From: Fontivita pretiosa
GTDB taxonomy: Bacteria; Planctomycetota; Phycisphaerae; Tepidisphaerales; Tepidisphaeraceae
Direction: 5' to 3'
Assembly: GCF_050410795.1 (NCBI RefSeq)
Contig: NZ_CP191258.1
Coordinates: forward strand, 3,410,001-3,474,000
Length of the DNA stretch: 64,000 nucleotides
Of the stretch, positions 1-10,613 are shown piece by piece; position 1 is the first letter of the stretch, and each line of letters begins with the position of its first letter. The notes under the pieces are model-generated. The model was not told where the DNA came from. It saw nothing but the letters and a program-made list of their open reading frames with translations, and searched no databases. Position numbers and translations under genes: made by a program.

Positions 1-1203
1 GGTTCCGTACATCGGCGTGAAGTGACGCCCCACCGACGTGAAGCTGTCCATGTACACGCCGACGAAGTTGGACGGCGGCCAGTCCTGCTCTGCGGAGTTG
101 AACCACCCCAGCATCACGCCGGAGTCGATGGAGAATCTGGTGACGGCGATCTTGCCGCTGGCGTGCAGGCGATCATTGAGGGTAAGGATGCCGACGTCGT
201 CGGCGTAATAGCCCTGATACTCCTCGTCGCGGTCCTCGACGCGCCAGAACAGCCCGCCCAGCTCGCCCGCGGACGCTCCACCGGCGAAGTTGCTCGTGCG
301 GTGTCCGAGATTGTTCGTGCCGTAGAAACTGCGGTCCTGGAACGCCGTCTGGTTGCCAACGCCCTCCCAACCGGGATTGCTGGCAAAGTTGTACACGACG
401 CCGTTGACGTTCAGATCGTCGAAATAGGCCTCGATCTTGTTGCCCTCGACGGCCCCGGGCAACTGGTTGCTGAAGATGCCGAAACGGTTGAACACCGCGC
501 CGTGCGAGCGGTGAAGCGGGCGAATATCCAGCGACTGCACCGGCCCGCCGTCCCACTGGAACGTCATCTGTCCGCTGCCGACGTTCGGGTTGTAATTCAC
601 CTGAAACGAATGCTTCGCAGGGCCGGGGAAGATCGTCTGCACGCCCAGCGCACCGTCGGCGGCCCAGCGAGATGTGCCGTAGGACAGTTCGATCCCCGCC
701 ACATTCTGGACCGGTTCGTTGAACCCGTGAATGCGGAAGCCCAGAAAGTTCGGCGGTCGCCAGCCCTGTTCCTGCGAGTTGAAGAATCCGACGAACACGT
801 CGCTGGAGGATGTGAACCCGACGGTGTGCGTGGCCATGCGGATCGCCGCGTTCCCGGCAAAGCTCAGCGGCTGCTCGAGGGTGAGCGGCGCATCCAGGAC
901 CAGGCCATAGTACGCGCCATTCAACGGAGCGCGGTCGATAATGCCACCGATCTCGCCGGGAGCGCTGCCGGCGAAATTGCTGGTTCGATATCCGAAGTTC
1001 TGCGTCACCACGCGCGCCACAGGCGAGATGACAACGTTGTTATGACGATCCCACCCCGGATCGGTATCGAAATCCTCAAACAACTGCACAGTGCCGCGCG
1101 ACGGCGACGCCACAAACGCCACCACCAGCCCGGCTGTACACCACGCGCTGGAGACAAAGCCGACCCTCGCGCCTGAGACAGCTCGACGGCGTGCAGCAGA
1201 CAT
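1..1203 (-). CDS. Exported protein with duplicated domain, 3' end outside window
   Basis: The frame starts at an ATG at 1203, 7 bases after a strong AGGAGG site (rc of 1211-1220), and runs open to the window edge, so 401 residues are visible and the C-terminus is missing. Residues 1 to about 38 look like a signal peptide (basic start, then GLVVAFVAS). The mature part holds two copies of one module, starting near residues 45 (FDTDPGW) and 272 (FASNPGW). Each has an RTSNFAG motif and, later, a GxFNSxEQxWxPxNF-like motif (GFFNSQEQGWRPPNF and GWFNSAEQDWPPSNF). The modules look beta-rich and resemble the concanavalin-like or LamG-type domains of planctomycete secreted proteins; that is inference. 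A PEP-CTERM tail may lie beyond the edge. Function unknown. Confidence 0.8.
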   Translation of the reverse strand, partial: MSAARRRAVSGARVGFVSSAWCTAGLVVAFVASPSRGTVQLFEDFDTDPGWDRHNNVVISPVARVVTQNFGYRTSNFAGSAPGEIGGIIDRAPLNGAYYGLVLDAPLTLEQPLSFAGNAAIRMATHTVGFTSSSDVFVGFFNSQEQGWRPPNFLGFRIHGFNEPVQNVAGIELSYGTSRWAADGALGVQTIFPGPAKHSFQVNYNPNVGSGQMTFQWDGGPVQSLDIRPLHRSHGAVFNRFGIFSNQLPGAVEGNKIEAYFDDLNVNGVVYNFASNPGWEGVGNQTAFQDRSFYGTNNLGHRTSNFAGGASAGELGGLFWRVEDRDEEYQGYYADDVGILTLNDRLHASGKIAVTRFSIDSGVMLGWFNSAEQDWPPSNFVGVYMDSFTSVGRHFTPMYGT

Positions 1204-1307
1204 CACAGACCTCCTCCTGGTGCCCTCCCCTGTGAATGATCACCCACCTTTGTCCGCCATTATGCACCTGGCGTGACGCCGTTTCCACAGAAAACGTCGA
1301 GGGCTGC

Positions 1308-2105
1308 TCAAGCTGCCGTGGCAGTAGGCCGGGCATCTGCCGATCCGATCCCTGGACGGAACACGAACCACAACACCACGCCCAGCAGCGCGATGCCGAC
1401 GCCCAGCAGCATGCTGAGGCTGAAGGGCCCGAGGACCGGCGGCTCGACGCGAAGCAACTCGAGGATGAAGCGTGTGACGCCCTCGAGCATGAGCATCAGC
1501 GCAAAGACGCGGCCCGGCGCCGGCCGGAGCGTGAAGAACGAGTAGCTGATGCCCGCAATCAGAAACGCGGTAAAAGCGCTGTAGAGCTGAGCGGGATGCA
1601 CCGGGCCCAGATCGTTGTTGGGAAACGTTACGGCCCACGGCAGGTCGCACACGTCGCCATAGCAGCAGCCGTTGAGAAAGCATCCGATCCGCCCGAAGCC
1701 CAGCCCGATCATCAGGCACGGTGCGACGATGTCCATGCCCAGCTTCAGCGGGACCTTCTTCTTGATCGCGTAGAGCACGAGGATGGGAAACGCCAGCAGG
1801 AATCCGCCGTAGTAGGTCAGCCCGCCGCTGCGGATGTTGATGGCATCGACGAAGTTGGCCCAGGCGGAGCGCGAGGGATCGGTGTACTGATGGAAGTTCT
1901 CGATGACATGAGACAGGCGGGCGCCGACGACGCCGGCGATCAGCGCGATCAGCCCGGCATTGACAAAAATCTCCGGATCGATGCCGCTTCGCCTGGCCAG
2001 GAACTTGGCAAGCTGTATCGCGGCCAGGAAGCCGATCACCATCATCAGCCCATAGCTGTAGATCGGCACATTGAGAACCGGAAGGCGGAAGAGGATCGGT
2101 TGCAT
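1308..2105 (-). CDS. lgt: Prolipoprotein diacylglyceryl transferase
   Basis: This integral membrane enzyme moves diacylglycerol from phosphatidylglycerol to the lipobox cysteine of prelipoproteins, the first step of lipoprotein maturation. About 265 residues from the chosen ATG (MQPILF), the usual size. Visible family motifs are SYGLMMVIGF near the start, SGGLTYYGGF, GRIGCFLNGCCYG (the form found in the GCCYG subgroup of Lgt) and HPAQLYSA. Seven hydrophobic stretches fit the known topology. A TTG at 2159 would add 18 residues, but these are polar and unlike Lgt, so the ATG is preferred; no clear ribosome binding site is seen. The window encodes several lipoproteins that would be substrates. 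Confidence 0.95.
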   Translation of the reverse strand: MQPILFRLPVLNVPIYSYGLMMVIGFLAAIQLAKFLARRSGIDPEIFVNAGLIALIAGVVGARLSHVIENFHQYTDPSRSAWANFVDAINIRSGGLTYYGGFLLAFPILVLYAIKKKVPLKLGMDIVAPCLMIGLGFGRIGCFLNGCCYGDVCDLPWAVTFPNNDLGPVHPAQLYSAFTAFLIAGISYSFFTLRPAPGRVFALMLMLEGVTRFILELLRVEPPVLGPFSLSMLLGVGIALLGVVLWFVFRPGIGSADARPTATAA

Positions 2106-2346
2106 AATCGGATGGATTGTATCCAGGTCCGGTGCGAAAAGATTGCTGCGGACGTGCAAAACGAGTCTACCCGGATTTCCTGAATCGCGCGGATGGTGCA
2201 GGGAATCCTGCCGGTCTGATCCTGTGCAGGTTGGCCTGCTGGTGAGTCCGTTGCGGCGCGACTGAGCACGAAAGCTAAAGCGATGACCTGCTCAGCCGAG
2301 TGGAATCGCCGGCACAAGTGCCCGGCGGCAGTCCGCTCCGTTTCGT

Positions 2347-3567
2347 TTATGGGCCACGACTGTCGAAGGGGGATTTCGCCGGCGTCTGGTGCGGGCCGTG
2401 GCGAAGGGGCTGGATGTCGTCGAGCAGGTCGCCGAAATGCCAGGTGAAATGTCCCGGCAGGCCGTGGCGGCGAGCCAGCTCGATGTTGCTCAGATACACG
2501 TCGGTCTGCTGAGCGCAGGAGAGTGCGGCAATGAGTCGCGAGCGGTCTCCGCCAAGCAGGTCGATGGCCCGCTGCATGGCGGGGAGGATGTCGGCGCTGT
2601 ACATGCTCACCGCCACCGCGTCCAGCAGACCTTCCTGCATCCACAAGTCCCAACCCTGGGCCTTGGAATCCATCTCGTCGGGGCCGACGACATAGGAGGT
2701 GATGACGATTCCGGGCCTGGCGGCGCGGAGTTTTTGGGTGATCGTCCGCACGGCCTTGAGTGTCTGTCGGCGTTTCCACTGGAGCCAAAGGCGTGCCTGG
2801 TCGGAGGCATCGGCGAAAGGCTTCAGCTCGATCCCGGTATCGGCATGGAACTGTTTTTTGCAATAATCGCAGAAGCAGTAATCGACATCGGCATAGCGGA
2901 TGCGGTCGAGGTTCACGCCGTCGGCCTGCGGGTATTTGGTGACGGCTTCGACGAAGATCGTCGCCAGAATCTCGTGGGATTTGGGGTTGGAAGGGCAGAT
3001 CGAGTAGAAGTCGCCGAACGCGCGGTGGATGAACCGATCGCCGCGGGCGTTGATGCTGAGCAGGTCGGGGTGGGCGTCGAGGATCGGGCCCATCGACTGG
3101 TCTTTGGTGGCATCGGCGGTGAAGTAGGCATAAAAGCCATACTCCATCCAAAGCTCGGCGCGAAGTCCGCGGCGGCGGGACTCGTCGATCAGCAGGCCGA
3201 GCACATCCTGGCCTTTGAAGTCGGGGAACTGCGGGACAACGGCGCCGCCGGGATAGGCGACGTATCCGCGGAAGTAGGTGTCGATCAGGACGGTATTGAA
3301 GTTGGCGGAGCGAATGGCGTCCAGGTGGCCGCGCAGCACATCGGGCGCGGCGGTCATGCTGCTGGATGCCAGCCATACTCCGCGCACCTCGACGGCGGGG
3401 CTGGTGAACTGGCGGATCAACGGGGCGGTGGTGGCACGCTGCTGGGCTTCGGCCTGGCCAGGCTCCAGCCCGGCGGGGCGTGTCGCCTGCGCCGCGGCGA
3501 AATCGAACCACACAAATACACAGACCAGAGCGATTGGCAAAACACGCAATTGCATGGTTGATGTCAT
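2347..3567 (-). CDS. Secreted glycosyl hydrolase-like protein (GHL10 / YngK type)
   Basis: 406 residues with a signal peptide (residues 1-26, cleavage after AAA). The body resembles the glycosyl-hydrolase-like family 10 (DUF187-type) TIM-barrel proteins. Visible features are VRGVWLASS at the first strand, FNTVLIDTYFRGY, RGLRAELWMEYGFYAYF, GVNLDRIRYADVDYCFCDYCKKQF and ITSYVVGPDE near the fifth to seventh strands. Asp and Glu residues at strand ends (RAELWME, GVNLDRIRY) are plausible catalytic positions by comparison with the family. The substrate is not known; a cell-wall or polysaccharide role is inference. The start is ATG 3567, with a second ATG at 3555 as an alternative. It is separated from the upstream PEP-CTERM gene by 195 bases that carry a hairpin. 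Confidence 0.8.
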   Translation of the reverse strand: MTSTMQLRVLPIALVCVFVWFDFAAAQATRPAGLEPGQAEAQQRATTAPLIRQFTSPAVEVRGVWLASSSMTAAPDVLRGHLDAIRSANFNTVLIDTYFRGYVAYPGGAVVPQFPDFKGQDVLGLLIDESRRRGLRAELWMEYGFYAYFTADATKDQSMGPILDAHPDLLSINARGDRFIHRAFGDFYSICPSNPKSHEILATIFVEAVTKYPQADGVNLDRIRYADVDYCFCDYCKKQFHADTGIELKPFADASDQARLWLQWKRRQTLKAVRTITQKLRAARPGIVITSYVVGPDEMDSKAQGWDLWMQEGLLDAVAVSMYSADILPAMQRAIDLLGGDRSRLIAALSCAQQTDVYLSNIELARRHGLPGHFTWHFGDLLDDIQPLRHGPHQTPAKSPFDSRGP

Positions 3568-3643
3568 TCTGAAGTCATGCCGGTCAGGAGCAGCCTCGCC
3601 CGGCGAGAATGATAGCCCCGGCCATCGCCGGTGCGGGGATGCG

Positions 3644-3682
3644 GATGGCGGATCGCTGATTCATCGTCTGCGATCCGCCATC
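3644..3682. repeat. Intergenic hairpin, 13-bp perfect stem
   Basis: GATGGCGGATCGC at 3644-3656 pairs perfectly with GCGATCCGCCATC at 3670-3682 around a 13-base loop. It lies between two minus-strand genes (3763-5226 and 2347-3567). It could end transcription of the upstream gene, but there is no T run, so a repeat or processing site is equally possible. Confidence 0.5.
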
Positions 3683-3762
3683 TGATTCCACAGCCGGCAG
3701 TCTGGCCATCCGGATGATTGCTGTGCGCGTGAATCCCGAGATCAAACCAGGCGGCGTCGCGC

Positions 3763-5226
3763 TCAACCACGTCTGCGGCGCATGGCCAGCAGTGTACTGG
3801 CCAGCAGGCTCAGGCTTGCGGGTTCCGGGATGATGGTGAAGGTCGGCGGGCGGAGGATCGCATCGGGCGTGCCGTCGCTGCCGATCTGGGTGTTCTCCCG
3901 GTACCCGACATTGAACGCACCGCTGTGCAGGTCGGTCGAGGTCGTGAAGTTGAAGACCTGGGTGTCGAAATAGGCCGTGCCGTTGCCCGCCGCATCGATA
4001 CTGATGCCAAGATCAAACCATCCCGAGGCGGTGGAGCTGAGGTCGATAGTGGCCAGGATGGTCCAGTCCAGGGGGATCGAGCCGCCGATGCCGGCGTCGC
4101 CGCCGTCATTGGCATCGACCAGGTAGAGTTTTTCGGACACGTCGCCGAGCCCCTGGCCGGTTTCGCCGACTTTTTCGTAGACCCAGAGGATTCCGGTGAA
4201 GCCGTTGGCGCTGTCGCCAATGCCGACGGCGCCGCTGAGGTCGGTGAGATTGCACAGCGCTTCGGCGCCGCCGATGCCGTAGATGGTGACCTCCGAGCCG
4301 CGGAAGTTGACGCCCGAGGCGTTGCTCATCAGCGGCAGATCGCGTGTGTCGATGTACGCCTTGATGTCGAACCTGGACTGGGTGGTGTTGAAGGTTTCGA
4401 CAGAGCTGACGGCGTTGCCGCCGCCCGATGGATCCCAGGCGATGATGGCGCGATTTCCGGTGCTGGGCGCCGGGGGGATGGCATTGGGGTTGTTGGTGTC
4501 GGCGACAGTGGGATCGATGACTCTCGGCGGGACGAAGGAATAAGCGAAGCCGCCGACGGCGCTGCCGACTGTGCCCGCGGTGGGATCGGGCGTGGGATAG
4601 ACGGTGACGTTGATCGGGTTGTTGCTCGATCCGGGGGTGTTGGGACGGAAGCCGAAGTCGCGGCCGTTGTTGTTGGTGTCGCGTCCATCCACGAAGCGCG
4701 CCATCCCGCCGCTGGAGACCAGCGGAGTGCCCGGCAGGTCGGAGGACTGGTTGTTGCCCCAGATGCCCGGGCCGGTCTGCGAAGCGATGCCCGAGGCGAA
4801 GCTGGCGCCCTTGTTGGTCTCGTAGACGACGGCATCGACGACGCTGCCGGTAGCGAACGGACCGTCGCGAAGCTCAAGGGTTTCGTTGTCGTTTTCCAGG
4901 AAGTTGGCGGCGACGACCTGATTGACGTTCAGCACGCCGGAGTTGCCGATCACCCAGAACGCCCCCGGCGCCAGGATGGTTCCTGAAGGGATGACGGCGA
5001 TGGGGTTGGTGGTGGTGGCATCGATGCCGCCGACGGTCCAGCCGCTGATGTCGACCGGCGCCGCGCCGGTGTTGTACAGCTCGATGAACTCGCGGTCGTC
5101 GGTGCTGCCGTCATCGTAGGTGAACTCATTGATGACGATGGCGCCCGCCGCCCATGGCGCGATGCTGCTGATGCCGAGGGTCGCGGCGAACAGCGTCGCC
5201 GCCCGAGAAGCTTTGGCTCTGCGCAT
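3763..5226 (-). CDS. PEP-CTERM protein with lamin tail domain
   Basis: 487 residues, exported and probably processed by an exosortase. A signal peptide covers residues 1-28 (cleavage near AAGA). A lamin-tail (LTD) domain follows at about residues 29-135: IVINEFTYDD, REFIELYNTG, VDISGWTVGG and FWVIGNSG are its typical strands. The middle is a Gly/Asn/Thr-rich beta region with jelly-roll-like sequence. The last 22 residues are a full PEP-CTERM signal: IPEPASLSLL, a hydrophobic helix, then RRRRG. The ATG at 5226 follows AGGAGGG at good spacing. LTD proteins are often surface or extracellular-matrix proteins, but the exact role here is unknown. No exosortase gene is in the window. Confidence 0.88.
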   Translation of the reverse strand: MRRAKASRAATLFAATLGISSIAPWAAGAIVINEFTYDDGSTDDREFIELYNTGAAPVDISGWTVGGIDATTTNPIAVIPSGTILAPGAFWVIGNSGVLNVNQVVAANFLENDNETLELRDGPFATGSVVDAVVYETNKGASFASGIASQTGPGIWGNNQSSDLPGTPLVSSGGMARFVDGRDTNNNGRDFGFRPNTPGSSNNPINVTVYPTPDPTAGTVGSAVGGFAYSFVPPRVIDPTVADTNNPNAIPPAPSTGNRAIIAWDPSGGGNAVSSVETFNTTQSRFDIKAYIDTRDLPLMSNASGVNFRGSEVTIYGIGGAEALCNLTDLSGAVGIGDSANGFTGILWVYEKVGETGQGLGDVSEKLYLVDANDGGDAGIGGSIPLDWTILATIDLSSTASGWFDLGISIDAAGNGTAYFDTQVFNFTTSTDLHSGAFNVGYRENTQIGSDGTPDAILRPPTFTIIPEPASLSLLASTLLAMRRRRG

Positions 5227-5348
5227 TTTCGCCCTCCTAAAGGCTGATGCGTTGAGACTGGAACGAGGATGAGAGTCGTGGTCGGTGTTGGATGATCCGA
5301 CGTCCGGGCCAAAAGGCGCCTGAGGTTACCGGACGCCGATCTTCTATA

Positions 5349-5377
5349 ATCCTGCCGGAATTGCGAGGGGATGTCAA
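5349..5377 (-). promoter_or_regulatory. Putative promoter of the lamin-tail PEP-CTERM gene
   Basis: On the minus strand a perfect TTGACA (5372-5377) is followed after 17 bases by CAGGAT (5349-5354), a weak -10. It would give a leader of about 115 bases before the ATG at 5226. On the plus strand a TATAAT at 5345-5350 overlaps it and could serve clpB. So this 306-base divergent gap probably holds both promoters. Confidence 0.4.
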
Positions 5378-5398
5378 GGATTTGTTGGTCAATTTGCA

Positions 5399-5421
5399 TT
5401 GGCTGCAAAAATGGCAGCCAA
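5399..5421. promoter_or_regulatory. Inverted repeat upstream of clpB
   Basis: TTGGCTGC (5399-5406) and GCAGCCAA (5414-5421) form a perfect 8-bp dyad with a 7-base spacer, 112 bases before the clpB ATG. It does not match the CIRCE element (TTAGCACTC-N9-GAGTGCTAA). It may be an operator for a different heat-shock regulator; that is inference. Confidence 0.35.
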
Positions 5422-5532
5422 AGATTCGCGTCAAAAGGCAGCAAGGGGCGTAAAACCAAGCGATGGAGCCACTTCGGCGCTGGTCCAATCTTTGCTTTGG
5501 ATCGTTCGACGAGCACCACGGGAGGCTTGGTC

Positions 5533-8160
<2,628 letters not shown>

Positions 8161-8184
8161 GGGATGCGGGTGCTGGCTTGGTCG

Positions 8185-8238
8185 ATCCCGCGGCTGCGCT
8201 GCGCTACGCCGCGGCGTAGCGCAGCGCAGCCGCGGGAT
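8185..8238. repeat. 54-bp perfect palindrome
   Basis: The sequence 8185-8210 is the exact reverse complement of 8213-8238, and the two central bases (GC) are self-complementary, so all 54 bases form one perfect palindrome. It lies 25 bases after the clpB stop and 120 bases before pyk. As RNA it would form a 26-bp GC-rich hairpin, able to stop transcription from either side, but no T run follows. A mobile palindromic repeat (REP or MITE-like) is the other reading. Confidence 0.9.
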
Positions 8239-8360
8239 TTCAATCCCCGACACCAGGTTTTCAACTTCCCTCACTTCACACGCAACTGCTCTTGAACCTC
8301 ATTCGAACATGCGCATGATTCGGCAGGTCCGCTCAGCAGAACCGATTGGAAACAGCGCCG

Positions 8361-9824
8361 ATGATTCGAACCAAAATCGTGGCGACGATGGGCCCGGCGT
8401 GCAGCGACGTGCAGACGATCCACGCGATGCTCGACGCCGGGGTGGATGTCTGTCGCCTCAACTTCTCGCACGGCACGCTCGAACAGCACCTGGCGATGCT
8501 GAAGAACATTCACCAGGCGGCGGTGCGGGCGGATCATCCGATCGCGGTCCTGGGCGATCTGTGCGGACCGAAAATCCGCCTCGGGCAGATCAGCGACATC
8601 GACGGCAGCGGCGGAATGCCGATCCAGACCGGCGAAGAGCTGATCATCCAGCGTCAGCCGATCATCGGACAGAACCGGCGTGTCAGCTCGACGTACCCGG
8701 GGCTGATCGATGACGTGCGCATCGGCGATCGCGTGCTCATCGAGGACGGGCTGCTGCGATTCGTGGTCACCGACAAGAACTACAATGAGATTCGTTGCCA
8801 GACCACCGCAGGCGGGGTGCTCAAAACCGGCAAGGGAATCAACCTTCCTCACACGCCGATCAACCTGCCGTCGATCACCGACCGCGACTGGCAGTGTGTC
8901 GATTGGGCGATCGAGAATGACCTGGATTACCTGGCGCTTTCGTTCGTCCGCCGCGCCGATGAGATTCAGCTCCTGCGCGAGCACCTGCGCAACAAGGTCA
9001 GCGACATCCACATCATCGCCAAGATCGAGAAATCCGAGGCGATCGAGCACATCGACGCGATCATCGAGGCGGCCGACGGGCTGATGATCGCGCGCGGTGA
9101 CCTGGGCGTGGAGATGGACGTGGCTGAAGTGCCGATCATTCAAAAGGACCTTGTGAGACGCTGCCAGTCGGCGGGCAAACCGGTGATCGTGGCGACGCAG
9201 ATGCTTCAGAGCATGATCGAACACAGCTCGCCGACGCGCGCTGAAGTCAGCGACGTGGCCAACGCCATCTTCGACGGCACCGATGCGGTGATGCTCAGCG
9301 GCGAGACGTCGGTGGGCAAGTTTCCCGTCGGGGCGGTGCACACGATGGCGCATGTGGCGCAGGTGACCGAACAGTACATCGTCTCCAGCGGGCTGAACAA
9401 GGAATCGCCGCTGAAACTGCGGACGATGCAGCTATCGGCGGCGATCGCGAACGGAGTGCGGCGGATCGCGGAGGATTTGAAGATCAGGCTGGTGGTGGTG
9501 TACTCTCAGACCGGCGCGACGGCGCGGATTTTCTCCAAGAGCCGGCTGTCGCCGCCCATCGTGGCGCTGTCCAGCGATCACCGGGCGCTGCGGCGGATGT
9601 CGCTGCACTGGGGGGTCATCCCCCAGGAGATGCCCCCGCCCAGGCACATGAACGAGCTGGTCAACAACGTCGATGAGATGGTGCGGCGACGCAAGTTCGC
9701 CGGGGCCGGCGAGCGGATCGTGGTGGTGGCCGGCTCGTCGCTGGGCACGCCGGGCACCATGAACGGCATCGTGCTGCATACGGTGGGGGACAGATACGAG
9801 GCGGGCGGTGCGGAGGTTGAATGA
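8361..9824 (+). CDS. pyk: Pyruvate kinase
   Basis: This enzyme converts phosphoenolpyruvate and ADP to pyruvate and ATP in the last step of glycolysis. 487 residues. Seen motifs: TKIVATMGPAC at the N-terminus, LNFSHG, DLCGPKIRLG (start of the B domain), the signature GLMIARGDLGVEM (about residues 240-255), VIVATQMLQSMI and DGTDAVMLSGETS, which hold the substrate and metal site. The C-terminal allosteric domain is present. The ATG at 8361 has GGAAAC 8 bases upstream; an in-frame TTG at 8346 would add five residues and is less likely. The stop overlaps the start of the next gene (ATGA), which points to translational coupling. Confidence 0.97.
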   Translation: MIRTKIVATMGPACSDVQTIHAMLDAGVDVCRLNFSHGTLEQHLAMLKNIHQAAVRADHPIAVLGDLCGPKIRLGQISDIDGSGGMPIQTGEELIIQRQPIIGQNRRVSSTYPGLIDDVRIGDRVLIEDGLLRFVVTDKNYNEIRCQTTAGGVLKTGKGINLPHTPINLPSITDRDWQCVDWAIENDLDYLALSFVRRADEIQLLREHLRNKVSDIHIIAKIEKSEAIEHIDAIIEAADGLMIARGDLGVEMDVAEVPIIQKDLVRRCQSAGKPVIVATQMLQSMIEHSSPTRAEVSDVANAIFDGTDAVMLSGETSVGKFPVGAVHTMAHVAQVTEQYIVSSGLNKESPLKLRTMQLSAAIANGVRRIAEDLKIRLVVVYSQTGATARIFSKSRLSPPIVALSSDHRALRRMSLHWGVIPQEMPPPRHMNELVNNVDEMVRRRKFAGAGERIVVVAGSSLGTPGTMNGIVLHTVGDRYEAGGAEVE

Positions 9825-10492
9825 GCCGGCGCCGATTTGCCACTCTTGACTTGCGATTTGCGATCCTGGGGTTGGTGTTGCCCTGCTTCATGGGGTGCAT
9901 CACCGGGCCTCAGAATCCGGCGGCGACGCAGCCGGCGACCCAGGTGGATCCGGCGACGACGCAGCCGAGCTACTGGCTGGAACAGCCCGAGTCGGTTGTG
10001 GTGGAGTCCGGCGATTTCCAGAAGCTCTGGTCAGCATGCGAGCAGACGGCGCGCGACTTTCTGTTCAAGATCGACCGGGTTGACTATCGCAGCGGCGTGC
10101 TGAGCACCGAGCCGATGGTTTCAGCGCAGTTTTTCGAGCCGTGGCGGCGGGACAACCGCACGCTGTACGACGTGGTGGAAAGCTCGATCGCGACGATCCG
10201 CCGCACGGCGCGATTCGAGTTCCAGCGCGCTGGAGAGAACCGCTGGCGGGTCACACCAAAGGTGCTGGTCGAGCGGCAGTCGCTGGCCGAGAGGCGGGTT
10301 ACATCGGTGGTCTATTATCGTGGCGTGTTCGGCTCGGTCACCGGCACGCGCCAGATCGGAACACGCGAAAGCGACGTGGGCATCATGATTCCCGGCCGAT
10401 ACTGGTATCCATTGCGCCGTGACATCAAGCTGGAGCAGGCTCTTGCCCGCGCCATCCGAAGGAAGCTGCCCGCCGAACGCCAGCATTCATAA
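9821..10492 (+). CDS. Putative lipoprotein, unknown function
   Basis: 223 residues that match no family I recognise. The N-terminus has a basic start (MSRRRF), a hydrophobic stretch and FMGC at residues 23-26, a weak lipobox, so the protein is probably a lipoprotein. A Thr/Pro/Ala-rich linker (about 30-50, ATQPATQ repeats) follows, then a compact folded part from about residue 55 (LWSACEQTARDFLFKIDRVD), which may sit in the periplasm. A Tyr-rich end (GRYWYPLRRDIKLEQAL) closes it. It overlaps the pyk stop by four bases and is probably co-transcribed with it, but no functional link to glycolysis can be shown. Confidence 0.75.
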   Translation: MSRRRFATLDLRFAILGLVLPCFMGCITGPQNPAATQPATQVDPATTQPSYWLEQPESVVVESGDFQKLWSACEQTARDFLFKIDRVDYRSGVLSTEPMVSAQFFEPWRRDNRTLYDVVESSIATIRRTARFEFQRAGENRWRVTPKVLVERQSLAERRVTSVVYYRGVFGSVTGTRQIGTRESDVGIMIPGRYWYPLRRDIKLEQALARAIRRKLPAERQHS

Positions 10493-10613
10493 CGCGGCGC
10501 CAGCACGGCGCGTCGGCGGCAGCGAGCGCGGCCGGGAAGTGAGCCGCCATGCCGCTTCCACGACGGCGGCGATTTTGTGGCGGGGCGGTTGGTTCGGGTA
10601 GAGTGTGCTCAGC

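Noticed and set aside
22..1176. Plus-strand frame opposite the duplicated exported protein
   Set aside because: The minus strand has a signal peptide, a strong ribosome site and internal protein repeats, so it is the coding strand.
5227..5532. CIRCE heat-shock element before clpB
   Set aside because: The only dyad found (5399-5421) has an unrelated sequence and a 7-base spacer instead of 9.
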